From the NCBI GenBank assembly GCA_963922205.1, contig CAWUHX010000019.1:1-64000 (forward strand): DNA of 64,000 nt, written 5' to 3'. Of this stretch, positions 35,143 through 46,309 are shown one piece after another. Within the stretch, counting starts at the first letter, position 1. Each line of letters opens with the position of its first letter. Source of the stretch: Romanomermis culicivorax (taxonomy: Eukaryota; Nematoda; Enoplea; Mermithida; Mermithidae). The position numbers were made by a program, and so were the translations under genes. The notes beneath the pieces were generated by a model that saw nothing but the letters and a program-made list of their open reading frames with translations, did not search any database and was not told where the DNA came from.

Positions 35143-35774
35143 TAGAAACCGATTTTTTGAGGGCAGTTTTTTTCCTGATAATAGATACAAATGCAGCTCC
35201 TCAAGAAATGTCGAAAAAATGCATTTTCGACAATGTAGAATAACTTTTTTTTGTCCTTTTTTGTCCTTTTTTTGATGTCTTGCCCCTTCTTCACTTTTTT
35301 GTTCATTTTACCAGAATTTGCCTTTTATTTTATCTGAAACACTCTTTTTGTTATACTCAGAATCAATTTTGTTAAACATTAACTCATTTGTAACAGTTTG
35401 TCTCCATGAAAGTGCTGTATGTTTGAACTTCATTTGATTCTCTTCTTTCAGGCAGTCTCTATTTTTTAACAAGCAAAAAAAAATGTCGAAAATTTCGGCC
35501 AGTAAATTAATCAGTAAAAAATTTTCACATTTCAAAGTATTGAAATAGTCATCTTTGTTGCATTCAACATGTTTTTAAATGAATAACACTGTTGATTTCA
35601 TGTTAGTTTTACATTGCCTTAAATTACAAGTGGAATAAATTGATTTTTGAGTTAATTTATTAGCTTTTTTACCTGAAATTTTGCCCTATTTTCGTCCCTT
35701 TTTTTTGCTACTTTTTGATGTCCTTTTTCTGCCCTTTTTTTATCATTATTTTGCCCTTAAAAATCAGGTCTCTA
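35143..35774. mobile_element. hAT-type non-autonomous element
   Basis: Ends TAGAAACCGATTTTTTGAGG and, inverted, TAGAGACCTGATTTTTAAGG. Flanked by 8-bp direct repeats CTTGTTAC (35135-35142) and CTTATTAC (35775-35782), 7 of 8 matching, the hAT signature. T-rich interior with repeated TTTTTTGTCC. No transposase domain seen. Confidence 0.8.
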
Positions 35775-36177
35775 CTTATTACTAATGGTGATTTTACTCC
35801 ATGATAAAACCTAGGCCGGTCCCCAATATGTGAATCAGTGAAGGATAGTTACAATCTTCACATTATATATTCTTTGAATAACTTTGATACCTCTTCAATA
35901 TGGAATCATTGTCAGAGTATTTCTGTGCAGGAAGTAGTATTTGACTGGAAGTCCCTCAGCTGCAGGCTTGAGCTGAAGACTAGGTGGAGCTAGACAAAGG
36001 GTGTAATACAGTGTCCCAAATATTGTAGAAGAAAATGCGTGAATTGTGTAGAATGCAGAAGAAGAATGGTCATAGCAGAAAAAAGGTAACTGACTGCTAA
36101 GTTTCTTACTGTAGCTACTATGTCATTTGGATATGCTTTAGGAGACTGACTAGCTCATAGAGAGGGTTACATGGTGG

Positions 36178-36519
36178 TGTTGTATTTGAAATGTAGTCCG
36201 AGGTTTGAGTATTAGGCAGGAGTGGGATCCAAGGGTTCGTCCTTAATGCACGTATTTCCTATGCCCATGCTTAACCGATTTACTCAATTAAATGTACTTA
36301 AACCTAACATTAATTATCCCACAAATTAATGGAAGATACTTCCTTAACTTGTCTCCAAAATTAGAATAAAGCAAAGAGCAGAGACTTTTCCAATTTTACC
36401 TTTGCATGACGACTGTTGATGGTGCGCGTCACTCACTCCACTTGATACTTGCGGGCCTCATGCGCGGAACAACAAAAACGACAAAAACACAGCAAAATCG
36501 GCGGAAACACACTACAACA
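36178..36519. repeat. Solo LTR-C copy 2 (internally deleted)
   Basis: 342 bp, TGTTGTATTT...CTACAACA, with a perfect 4-bp duplication GTGG on both sides. It lacks about 200 bp present in the other copies. Confidence 0.85.
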
Positions 36520-38440
36520 GTGGGTCCAAAATTCTCTTCAGTTTGTTCTTGACTTTAGCCTGCAGAAGTCCAGAATGTGCTTTGCTACCAACCTGGGTTT
36601 TTATTTTTAGCCTTAACTCAAGTTAATGGTGTGTTATCTTTACTTCTCTGCTTAGATCTGAAGATGTCAGCAATATAAATAAAGAAGCTATTGGCTTGTA
36701 TCCAACTAGCTACTGTAGGTCACTCAAAGGAGCTTCATGCAAGTGATCAGTTAAGTACAGTGCAACAGTCCTCTAGCAGAAATAAACACAACTTTCAGTC
36801 ACTAATAAGTAACTGGAAACTCTAACTCTTGCAATCGAAAAGCAATCAGGGTCCCCCCAGATGCTTCCTAAAGGCTTGCACAAATAAGGATAACCCACTA
36901 TGACTGTCCAGGAAGGCTGGGGCTTTTCCTCAGTAATTATCCCCATGTAAGCAGGCTACGGCCTGCGTCCACTAATGGGGCAAGTAAAATATTATCAATA
37001 ATAATAAAAATGTTACAAGAAATATGTAAATTGTTGGGGCTGTCAATGTTCCCTTTTATTGGGTGCAGTACACACAAATATAATAACAAATGGACTGACT
37101 TGCCCCCAACACAACCAAGTTGTAATAATGATAAACATTCTGTTTCTTGGTTGAATTGTGGCTTGGTCGAATTGTGGCATGACTGCTACCATAAGTACAT
37201 TCTCAACATGTGTCATCAACTTGACTCAACCTAGGAGAGGTTTCTATATTCTATAATGCAACTGACTTCATGATCACTATTTTCACTTTGACTGCTTCCA
37301 ATTCGTGCTCTAGGGTCAAGATTGGGATATTGATTTGTTGAAGAACACACAAAGTGAATGAATTGTACTTGACTTAAAAAATCTAAGTTTGGAGCTCTTC
37401 TTATGGTTTTAACTTATGAAAAATTCTGAGAAATTTGCAGCATTTCTAGTACTTTTTAATTCACTTGCTAGTCACGAGAGCTAATGTAGGCCGAGAAATA
37501 TTTCACAGCAACCTAAGAACTTAGGTTTTCTAATTTTTTAATCGATAATGCATGCTGCAAATTGCATAATTAAGCAAGTTCTCAAATATTCAATTATAAC
37601 AATTTGTCAACTTCTAAACAACTGCAGTGCTGCATTTGGAATCATTCAAACATATAGTACATAATCTTATACATTGCTGATGAAATCATAACTTTTGAGA
37701 GCAAATGAACCAGATTTGCTGGAAGCTGGAGCCCAAGCTGTGATTGATAACCAGTAGTGAGTGATTGAAATTGAGGAAAATTTCCTTGTTATGTTCCAAT
37801 GCCAGCTACATGTATACAAAGTAGAAGCATTTGTATAGTTCTGTTTGTAACAGTGAGTTGGATGAAAAATATTTGACCGAACACATTAGTGCCTTGTCAA
37901 TAGCTCTTAGGTGTAGTGGACGGCTAAAAAAGTAGATACACATTGTGCAGAGTCGGAAACCACACTATTAGAGGCAATATTGCACAGATTTTCAGTAAAA
38001 GCAAGGGCTGATACCCATAATCTCGCAGCTACTGCCTGTTTTGTGCAGGTCTTTCCTTAGGGTTTGAAGAAAGATAGGCTATGGTTTGGGCTGAACTAGT
38101 TAGAGCTATTCCTTGGCTACACCTTGTATGTTGTGCATGAATTCTTCCCACCGCAGACCTGGCAACAACAACAATCACTTACCTTCATCCAGTGGCCTCA
38201 CAACAGCTCCTCGTAGACTCCCAGAGCAAAATCCAGATCCTCAGGAAGGGATGATACTCGAAGGATCCTTGGATCAGTCTTCCTTCCACTTGACATCTGC
38301 AATCCACAGGTGCCTGGGCCTCTGGCCCTTTGCTACCTACCATAACCAATGTTAACTCAAAGTACTAAATAAGTAAACAATTATTATCAAAGAAAGCGGA
38401 CAAACCACTACAGAAATATGTAATTTAAAGACTTTTGCTG
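36520..38440. other. No gene recognised
   Basis: Includes an inverted copy (36640-36715) of the CAGTAATCAGTC repeat. Minus-strand 38170-38300 has a cag acceptor and a GAAG|GTAAGTGA donor around a short open stretch, but no product is recognised. Confidence 0.4.
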
Positions 38441-39349
38441 GGTAAACGTTTACTGTGGATGTCAGCATTTAATACCAAATATATAATAAAAATTAGAATG
38501 ATTGATAGAATAATGTGGCATCACCACTTCATTTTTCAATGGTGCTCCATTGCTATGCAATTGGTTTGCACCACCAGTCATCCACTTTGCCAATTTGCAT
38601 GTCCACTTCCAAATCAGGGCTTTGACAGCAACAGGGTGCCACACATCCTTCACGCATCAAAACGGACCTACTGGAGGTAGATAATTTCTCTGCCAGGTTT
38701 CCTCAGCATCATCAAAATATCTGCCCTAATTTGGCCGGCTCCCAACAAACTGGTCAGTCTAGCTCAAACTAGTCCTGTACTTACTAGGTCACCAGACACA
38801 ACAAATACCGAGGGCTGTGCAGCAATGGCTGGCAAGTGACGTCCATGTTGACCTCGGCTTTGGTGAAATAAGCTCCCACCCTGAGGAGATGACATTGCCG
38901 TTGATGCCAAATGCGGTGAATTCCAGGCTCCATCTCTTGGTCTGGGTGTTGTGGCAAAGTCGTTGGCCAATTGATTTAGTCAAGCATGGAAATTTCTTTC
39001 CTGCCTTTAATTTTTTCTAAAATATCAAATTACGAGATTATTATTGTGATTCCAAAAAAGGGGGTGGAAATGTATGAGTATCACAAATCAAAATGCACTA
39101 AAAATTGAGGGAAAAATGTGGCCAAAATTTGAAAAAGATTTTTTGGTGGCTTTTGTACCTGTTAGTCAAAAAGGAGAATTTTTTTAGGCCAGCAGCACTG
39201 CAAATTTAAATAATATTTTTGGATTTTATGATTTTGTAATTTTTTTGGATTTTTGTGATTTTAGTAATGCTTTTCGATTTTGTGTCTTATGAAAAGAGAG
39301 AAATATTATGTGAAAAAGAAAATTTTTGGGCCAAAATATGCTGCTGGTT

Positions 39350-40165
39350 ACTGCTGCTGCTGGCCCCCTTTATAACCTCCCCAAAACAATCCTCAGCAAC
39401 CAGAGTTGCCTCTCCTTTGGCTTTGGCCATTGGTTTGACCTTCATTTTGGTTGTGATCTCGACCTCCTTGCATCGAATCACGTGGACCAAGTGGTTCAAA
39501 ATTCGGATTGTAGAATTACACATCTGGGTCTTGGTTCTGGCATTTCCAATTTCCTCCGCCTCCATAGGGTCATGGTATGCACCCTTCGAAACCTCCTTTG
39601 GCTCCGCCTCAACCATGTCCTGCTCTACAACAGTACAGAGCAGGGCTTGCCATGGTTTCATCTCTCCCCTGCTGCTTCCATGCCAATCTCCTGCTTGTGG
39701 AGCAGCTATATTGTTGGTTTGGTTGCAGAAAGTTGAATTGAATGATTTAGAGGTAGATGATTGAGGTTTTGAGGAATGACTTTTGTACAAAGGACTAGCA
39801 GGCTCCACTCGTGACCTTTTGCTGGATGAACTTGATGCTTGTTTTGTTGGTGGCTGTTATTTTTTAGTAAGCAGAAGCTTTGGCACTTCAAACTTACCTG
39901 GGCTTTTGGCCTCTGTGGGCTGCTACTTATTAGGTTGTGCTTGGTCATTGCCAGGTGATTTTTGATTCACGCCCATGTTTAGCCTTTGGGATACAAGAAA
40001 GATGTACTGATTAAAGGCCGCAATATAGTATTCATCTACTGGGCTTCCCCAGGCATTGACGACCAGCTGTCTGTTTGCAAATGAGCACACTTGTGCATAA
40101 CACCTCCCAATGGCTGTTGGTGTGATCAGAGCAAAATCCAGCCATAAAAATATCATCAGGGTCAC
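39350..40165 (-). pseudogene. Remnant of the RGG/coiled-coil ORF in the older element
   Basis: The 3' part in one frame reads QRRGNSGC, a stop, then GLFWGGYKGGQQQQ and stop, matching the GGYGGGGQQ tail of the 805-residue protein. Further upstream, AQVCSFANRQ...AFNQYIFLVSQ aligns with ARAKSFVTER...FREAYANRMQ of its helical domain. Stops and frameshifts are frequent. It shows that the RGG ORF belonged to the lineage before the two elements diverged. Confidence 0.6.
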
Positions 40166-40179
40166 GTATCTGATGGATC

Positions 40180-40830
40180 TAAAGACTGTCCCAAAAAATG
40201 GACTCTCTCAGGGAGAAATTAAGACTTATCCAGCTTTAGAGTCAACTGGGCCTTTTTAAGAGCTTGCAGGACTGGCTCTAAATTGACAAGGTGTTCCTCA
40301 AATGTATTTGAAAATGCAATTATATTATCTATGTAAATCAGACAGATCTTCTATACATATGGGTGCAAAACTCTTTCCATCATATGCTGAAACTCCACTG
40401 GTGCATTTTTTAGACAAAAAGGCATAACCTTAAACTGGTATAGCCCTTCCTGACAAATGAAATCAGTCTTTTCCTGGCTCTCATCATCCTTAGGAACTTC
40501 CCTGTAACCAGACTTCAGATCCAATGTTGTATAAAATTTGGCTCTTGCTAACCAGTCTAGATAATCATCCATTCTGGGAATGGGATATTTGTCTTCCTTT
40601 GTGACCTCATTTTACACCCCTGAAGTCCACTGCTGGTCGCTTGGTACAATCCTTTTTCCTACCAATAACATAGGCACTGCCCGTCATGACTTCATGGTTC
40701 TATAACACCCCTCCTTTAGCCTGTCATGTACATGCCCAGGAACATGGGGCCTTACATTAATTGCTGTCCTATGATAACATTTAGCCACAGGCGCTGCATT
40801 TCTTGTATTTATTTTACAGCTCAGGTAAGG
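40180..40830 (-). pseudogene. Gypsy reverse transcriptase fragment
   Basis: Contains [28 protein letters not shown] and QEGLYQFKVMPF. It then has an altered catalytic box (YIDN in place of YIDD) after a frame stop at 40351-40353, then FSNTFEEHL. Close to the RT of the large element but inactive. Confidence 0.85.
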
Positions 40831-40869
40831 TGTAGTGCCACATTGGTTAAAGATCAGTCAACTAAGTCA

Positions 40870-41390
40870 GAGGAAGAAAAACTTCGACTCACTCTAGAAA
40901 AAATGACTGAAAAATCAAATATTGATAATGCAGATAGAAAGATCCCCATCCAAATCTTCAAGCAATATCATGATGTTTTTAGTCTCCCTGGAGATCAGCC
41001 TACTGTCACACACAAGTTAACCGCCTCTATAGACACCAGTGATGCCAAACCAGTCGCAAAACACTACTACCATGCGCCAATTGAACAAAGACCAATAGTT
41101 TGCCAAAAAATTCAGGAAATCTTAGAAAAAGGTCTCATTGAACCTTCGCAGTCACACTGGGCTGCACCTATGTTTCTCGTTATCAAAAAAGATGGAAGTT
41201 GGCGACCTGTGGTGGATTATTGAGGTATAAACAAAGTCACTCTGAGGGATAAATTTCAGATTCGGCGAATCAACAACTATCTAGATGCTTTAGGAAATGC
41301 ACGATTTTTCTCAACTCTAGACTTGAAAGCAGGGTACTGGCAGATCCCTCTAGACATTGCTTTAGGCAATACAATGACTTTTGTGAGTCA
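40870..41390 (+). pseudogene. Gypsy RT N-terminal fragment, opposite orientation
   Basis: Plus-strand frame with [45 protein letters not shown] and RPVVDY, a TGA at 41221-41223, then GINKVTLRDKF and TLDLKAGYWQIPL. It repeats domain content already present on the minus strand next to it, so it is a second copy rather than a simple inversion of the host element. Confidence 0.85.
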
Positions 41391-41460
41391 TAGCCTGATC
41401 ATTATTGGGCAAGCTAAACATGTCCCTATATTTAGACAAACATTTTAGAGCTTCTTCCAA

Positions 41461-42187
41461 CTAATCTGAAGGCACGTCAGATTCAGTCAACATTTCGTAC
41501 ACGGCTTCCCTAAACTCTCTCTCATTAGTTTGAGTCAAGTTAGGTTTTGCTAGAACTGCACTGGTTCGCAGCTTCTCTACTTCGACTATCTTCCCTTTCA
41601 ATTGATGTTGATTTGAAGTATTGCATAACATGGAATAAATATAGCCTGTTATCTGATTCTGCTTCAGATGGCATCCTGATCCCTTGCTATTTGATATCTT
41701 TGTCACAAAATCACTTCTAGTACAGTCTACTATGGTATGATGGTACTAACCTTTGACTACTAAAAACTAAAGAAACCGACTAAAAAACTATATGGTACTA
41801 ACCGTTTCTCTTCTTCTTCAGACTCTACTATGATCCCACTAATACAACTTTTGCTTACTTGGTTGCAAAGCTTTGCTTTGAACACTATACCAGTACCAGT
41901 GGGTAGGTAGACTCAACTTACCAGAGGTACTGAAACCTTCAAAAGGCGAATCCTTGGCTGACATTGATTAGTGGCATACCCTGTAGATTCCATAACTCTC
42001 GTGGTCATGACCTCTCCAAAATTTGTTTGAGGATGCTTTGGTGTCATAGAAATTCTTTGTTGCCTATTGTCCAGGATCATAGTTCGATGCCTGAAATCTA
42101 CTATGGCTCTTACTTGAGGATGAGCCAAAAAGTTTGTTCCCACTATAACATTTTCACCTGCTTCTGGGATTACAATGATGTGATAAA
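41461..42187 (-). pseudogene. Gypsy protease end and linker fragment
   Basis: Minus strand: IVIPEAGENVIVGTNFLAHP matches the [20 protein letters not shown] segment of the intact protease (upstream at about 42140). TTRVMESTGYATNQCQPRIR and, lower, SKGSGCHLKQNQITGYIYSM match the protease-RT linker. Separate frames, broken. The DTG active site is not preserved. Confidence 0.75.
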
Positions 42188-42507
42188 GGGCCGTCTTGGT
42201 CTAGAGGCTATCGCCTCTGACTGCTGGTCTCAAGAACCAGATTCGATTCCGGGTGTAACCCGAAATTGAATTTCTGGTAGCTGGCCCAGGCAGACACAGC
42301 CTTTCATCCTCTCCGGGTAGATAAATTGTGTAGGCGAGCTTGGGAAGCTGCTTGCCGGGGTCCACTCAGCCCAGTTAGCATGTTGGCGATAGTGTGGCAA
42401 ATGAGGAGGTGGGCCTATTCCATTATGAGTTAGGTAGCCAATCAAGTCCTGCTTGTCATCAGGCAGATGCCAGCCTGTGGAATATGGCCTCCACTAGGCG
42501 GTAAAAA
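42188..42507 (+). repeat. tRNA-derived SINE, copy 1
   Basis: Head GGGCCGTCTTGGTCTAGAGG with an A-box (TGGTCTAGAGG) and B-box (GATTCGATTCC) of RNA polymerase III type. The body CCCAGGCAGACACAGCC...GGGTAGATAAATTGTGTAGGC is shared with 62173-62500. Ends in a short A-rich tail. Joins the retroelement relic at its protease segment. Confidence 0.85.
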
Positions 42508-43099
42508 GCACCCAAAGAGCGCCTCTCATACAAGGTGGGCACTTGTATGACCGTATAGTCCTGTAAAGCCTGCCTTTCTGTCTATAGGAAAATGGGTAGG
42601 TGTACCTGCGAAAATTTGAAAAAAAAGTTTGTCCTAAAGTTAGTTGTTGTTTCGTTTGTCTTACTGAGTGGTTGGTTCCTTGTGAGTGCGTCACTAGTAA
42701 AACGAAAATCAAATGTGTGGTCTAGGTTGAACCAAACTATTTGGAAAATAGTTTGAGTATTTGGGTTCAACTCCTAGAAGGATAAGCTAACACATTCCAA
42801 GTTTCAGCATCCGAAAACCTTGAACGATTAATGGATGTTCAGTTGACCAATTGACATAGCACTCTATAGGAGCCTGTCAGTCTCCTGCATTCGATTATCA
42901 TTGCATAAATTCTGTTTGGCACTCCCAGTGTCCTGTCTCTTTGGCCTTCCACATGCACCTACATGATTCAATCTACAGCATTATCCATGCTCGCTATGTC
43001 CGTCTGAAAAAGGCATGATAGGACAAGTTAGGTAAGCCTGTTGCACCAAGTTTAGAAATGCAATGATTGGAACAATGTGTCCTCACTCACTGCACTGTA

Positions 43100-43627
43100 T
43101 GTTATATTTGAAATTAGTCGGGGCTTTGAGAGATAAGGCTGGAGTGGGAATCCAGAATTCGTCCTTAATGCACGTATTTCCAACACCCATGCTTACCCAA
43201 TTAAAACTTAATTAATGTACTTAAACCCGACACTAATTACCCACGGACCAAGGAAAGGTTGTTTCCTTTAATTCGTCTCCCAATTATGTAAGAAAAAATA
43301 AAGAGAATTCTCTCCAATTTTTACCAGACACAAAATATACTTACTAATACAAATGTTGATGGGGGAGGTACAATCACTCCCTGGTGCTAAGGAGAAAAAC
43401 ACCAAAAGGCTGGGTGCAAAAGGAGGCAGGTGAGTAAACAAAACATATAACAATTTTATAACAACAATTATAATGAGAGAGCCCAAATGCACACTTGCCG
43501 ATATGCACTACAGTAAGACGTTTCTCGATGGTCCGTGTTGCTCTCTCCACTTTATACCTGCAGGCCTCTTTCGAAAATCGACAAAAAATATGAATGTATG
43601 TCAAATTGGCGGAAATACACTACAACA
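43100..43627. repeat. Solo LTR-C copy 3
   Basis: 528 bp, TGTTATATTT...CTACAACA, with a perfect 4-bp duplication TGTA on both sides. Confidence 0.85.
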
Positions 43628-43792
43628 TGTATATGCTTGTGACAAAGCAGACAAAGCAGCTGCTATAAAGATGTGTGTCCACTAGACTTGGATTGATATT
43701 CAGATTCGGGAAAACCCTCACATTTTTTATGCATACAATGTTTGGGGAGATGGCGAGAAAAATGGAGCACCATGTAACGGTTTATTTTTCAG

Positions 43793-43929
43793 CTTTGATG
43801 GACTACTTGATCTACCTATGTCAAGAACAGTGGCTCCAACCGAGTGGAACATATCGCCGATTACTGCACGAGAAAGCTGAAGCCAATAAGAAATATCTAC
43901 CAATGTTTTATCCTGCGGAAGGAAAGTGA
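43793..43929 (+). pseudogene. Orphan exon 3 of the secreted-protein family, plus strand
   Basis: After a good acceptor (TTTATTTTTCAG) the frame reads LMDYLIYLCQEQWLQPSGTY, then RRLLHEKAEANKKYLP, and stops at TGA 43927-43929. It is clearly a paralogue of exon 3 of the other copies but on the opposite strand. No matching exon 1 or 2 was found nearby; a solo LTR-C lies just upstream. Confidence 0.65.
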
Positions 43930-44544
43930 AGCCAAAATATTATTCACTGATTATTGCAAAAAATGGCGTGAAAAATTTTGAATTTTGCCCTGGTATTTTC
44001 AACTTTTGTTTTTCGTGACTTAAGCTCATGATTAACACTGCATGGACCTCATTGGGCAAAAAAGTATTTCCATGTAGTTATTGCCTAGAAATCTATATTC
44101 CATATATCCGATGATAGATTCAGGCTTAGGTGGAACCCACATGCAACTCTGCATCATGATCCAGATCTAGCACAGATGATCCAACTACAAGACATAGCAT
44201 TTCCCTTGAATAAATTAGATCGTCCATTTTATTTCCAGATATTTTTCCAAACAGAGTTGAGAGAGTGAGAGTTATAGGTATCCTATAAATTGTGCATTTT
44301 AAATCATCAATTTGGCTTTGTTTGAAACTGAATGCCACTTTACTTAGACATTGGATAGAAGATAACTATGGCAGTAATCAAGGCTTAAGGATGAAAAGTC
44401 TCTTTTTGTTTGTTCAAAGGAGATACAGGCACTTGAATTTGTAAAATGCTGAGCTTAAGTTAAGTTTCTAGAATTTTTAGAATTTTTCTTTATTTCATAT
44501 TTACCAAAGTGAACTACTCTGCTCATTGTTGGTCACTTAGAACT

Positions 44545-44996
44545 TGTTAGGCAGCTGTGGGGTCAAGACGATGCAACACTTCTGACCACAGGCTAACAAC
44601 AACAACAAACACGCCAGAACTTTCACCAAACCTCAGGCAGAACACCTTGGCACGTACCTCAGGAGATCCTACCCAAGTCTCCACTCCTATCCTTATACAC
44701 TCCAACCCCTACGCTCACAAAACAATACACTTACAGGTCCAAAGTGTATTGGGTGACGACTGGTGACGCCAAACAAACAATAATAAACAAAAATGTAATA
44801 AAAAGGCGATGGCGGCGTCGCTCCATAAACCAATCTTTTTAACACTGACAAAAAGACGCAAAAATCGTGAAACAGTGGCAGCATAAATCTATGCAAATTG
44901 CAAATCATCTTTCTTTTTTTGCCACTTTTCACCGCGTCCAACCGCCTGCGCACCGACGCCGGAAGCTGAACACGTGCACCTGGAGCCACCCCAACA
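44545..44996 (-). repeat. Solo LTR-A
   Basis: 452 bp, TGTTAGGCAGCTGTGG...AGCCACCCCAACA, similar throughout to the two LTRs of the large element. ACTT occurs on both sides, overlapping the terminal base. A third insertion of the family reduced to its LTR. Confidence 0.85.
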
Positions 44997-45768
44997 CTTG
45001 CCAATAATTAGATTTGAATTGTCGTGGCTCATGCTGATGTGAAATAACATGCCCACAGAGATGAGATCAAGTGTGAACCACTAGCAGGCTGCTCACAGGA
45101 TTAGCAATCCCACTATTGTTTACTGTTGCAGCCACTACCCCTAGTCCACATTTGCCAATTTCTGTCCCTTTTCTGAGCAGTTGTTGATTTTACTAATTTG
45201 ATCGTATTTTGTGGCATTATTTAGGCCTAAATTGACATTTTGGTTTACATATGTGAATTAATCAATATTGTAAATCATCCAGCACCGACTTTTTTAGCAG
45301 AGATTCCATTTCAAACATGGTACAATACTAGATCCATGTTAAGTAAAATTTAGATCCAGAATGCTGCTAAACATTCTAAAGGCAACATAAGATTTGTGAC
45401 AAAAAGACTGAAAATTACACACTTTCCTCTACAAAAATCATTCTGAAGAAATGTATCATCTACCAAATAAAAGGATATAGCTCCTATCAGCAGATATCTC
45501 AATCAGCCCTTTACTTCAGTCTTCAGACAGGATTACGAGTGTTTAGCTTGTTGAGCATAGTGATGTCATCAGTTGTAGTGACTGTTTTGATTTTGTCAAA
45601 TTTTTGTGCAATTCTAAGCAGATGCACTTTACTATGAATTTGACTCCTATACTACCTATGGAACAATGCAATGTTTTTCTTGCCATTTAGTGTAGCTAGA
45701 TAAATTTATCAGGTATCAGGTATCAGGTAAATAAGTATTGTATATAGTTAGATGGTTTATAATTGGGT
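44997..45768. other. No gene recognised
   Basis: About 0.8 kb of AT-rich sequence without convincing open frames. A short TATCAGG triplication at 45708-45727. Confidence 0.5.
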
Positions 45769-46309
45769 TAACTGACAACTGAGCGCCGGACAATTGAGCG
45801 CCAACAATTTAGTACAGACAACTGAGCACCAGGCAACTGAGCACTGTGACAAATGAGCACTGTGACAACTGAGCACTGTGACAACTGAGCACCAGACATT
45901 TGAGTGCCTACAACTGAGCGCCAACTATTTAATGCAATATAATTGAGCATTTTTTTCATTTACTGAGGCCTGAGCCTAAGCCTAAGCCTAAGCCTAAGCC
46001 TAAGCCTAAGCCTAAGCCTAAGCCTAAGCCTAAGCCTAAGCCTAAGCCTAAGCCTAAGCCTAAGCCTAAGCCTAAGCCTAAGCCTAAGCCGAAGCCTAAG
46101 CCTAAGCCTAATCCTAAGCCTAAGCCCAAGCGTAAGCCTAAACCTAGGCCTAAGCCATGGCGCTCAGTTGTCAGCACTCAGTTGTCTGGCGCTCAGTTGT
46201 CAGCACTCAGTTGTCTCGACGCTCAGTTGTCTCAGTGCTCAGTTGTCACAGGGCTCAGTTGTCTGGCACTCAGTTGTCGGTGCTCAATTGTCCGGGTTCA
46301 ATTGTCCAG
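45769..46309. mobile_element. Palindromic foldback element 1 with telomere-type core
   Basis: The left arm consists of GACAACTGAGCRCC-type units and starts GTTAACTGACAACTGAGC. The right arm is its complement (GCGCTCAGTTGTCTGG units). The spacer CTATTTAATGCAATATAATTG is shared with element 2. The core is a (GCCTAA)n array. No coding capacity beyond translation of the repeat. Confidence 0.7.
45967..46157 (-). repeat. (TTAGGC)n array 1
   Basis: About 31 GCCTAA units on the plus strand, few variants. Read on the minus strand it is TTAGGC, the telomere unit known from nematodes. Interstitial, not terminal. Confidence 0.9.

Larger units (their letters stand above)
38450..42187 (-). mobile_element. 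Decayed relative of the exonuclease/RGG gypsy element
   Basis: Same strand and order as the element at 174-14238: protease 3' part (41913-42187), linker (41461-41706), RT (40180-40830), RGG-ORF remnant (39350-40165) and a 3' untranslated part at 38640-38990 whose start matches 648-700. The 3' LTR is only vaguely visible left of 38643. RNase H, integrase and any exonuclease ORF are missing by deletion between RT and the RGG ORF. A foreign RT piece in the opposite direction (40870-41390) lies inside it, and a SINE abuts it at 42188. Protein-level similarity is clear, and frames are broken many times. Confidence 0.75.

Noticed and set aside
38170-38300. Possible exon on the minus strand with good acceptor and GTAAGTGA donor
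   Set aside because: Short, with stops in each frame before the donor; no recognised product or neighbouring exons.
39255-39764. 169-codon plus-strand frame and 173-codon minus frame at 39287-39808
   Set aside because: Frames opened by the Gly/Gln-rich codon bias of the RGG-ORF relic; the true homologous frame is a different one with stops.
45956-46177. Open frame translating as (GL)n, and its twin at 52637-52882
   Set aside because: It is only the translation of the (TTAGGC)n array; not a protein gene.
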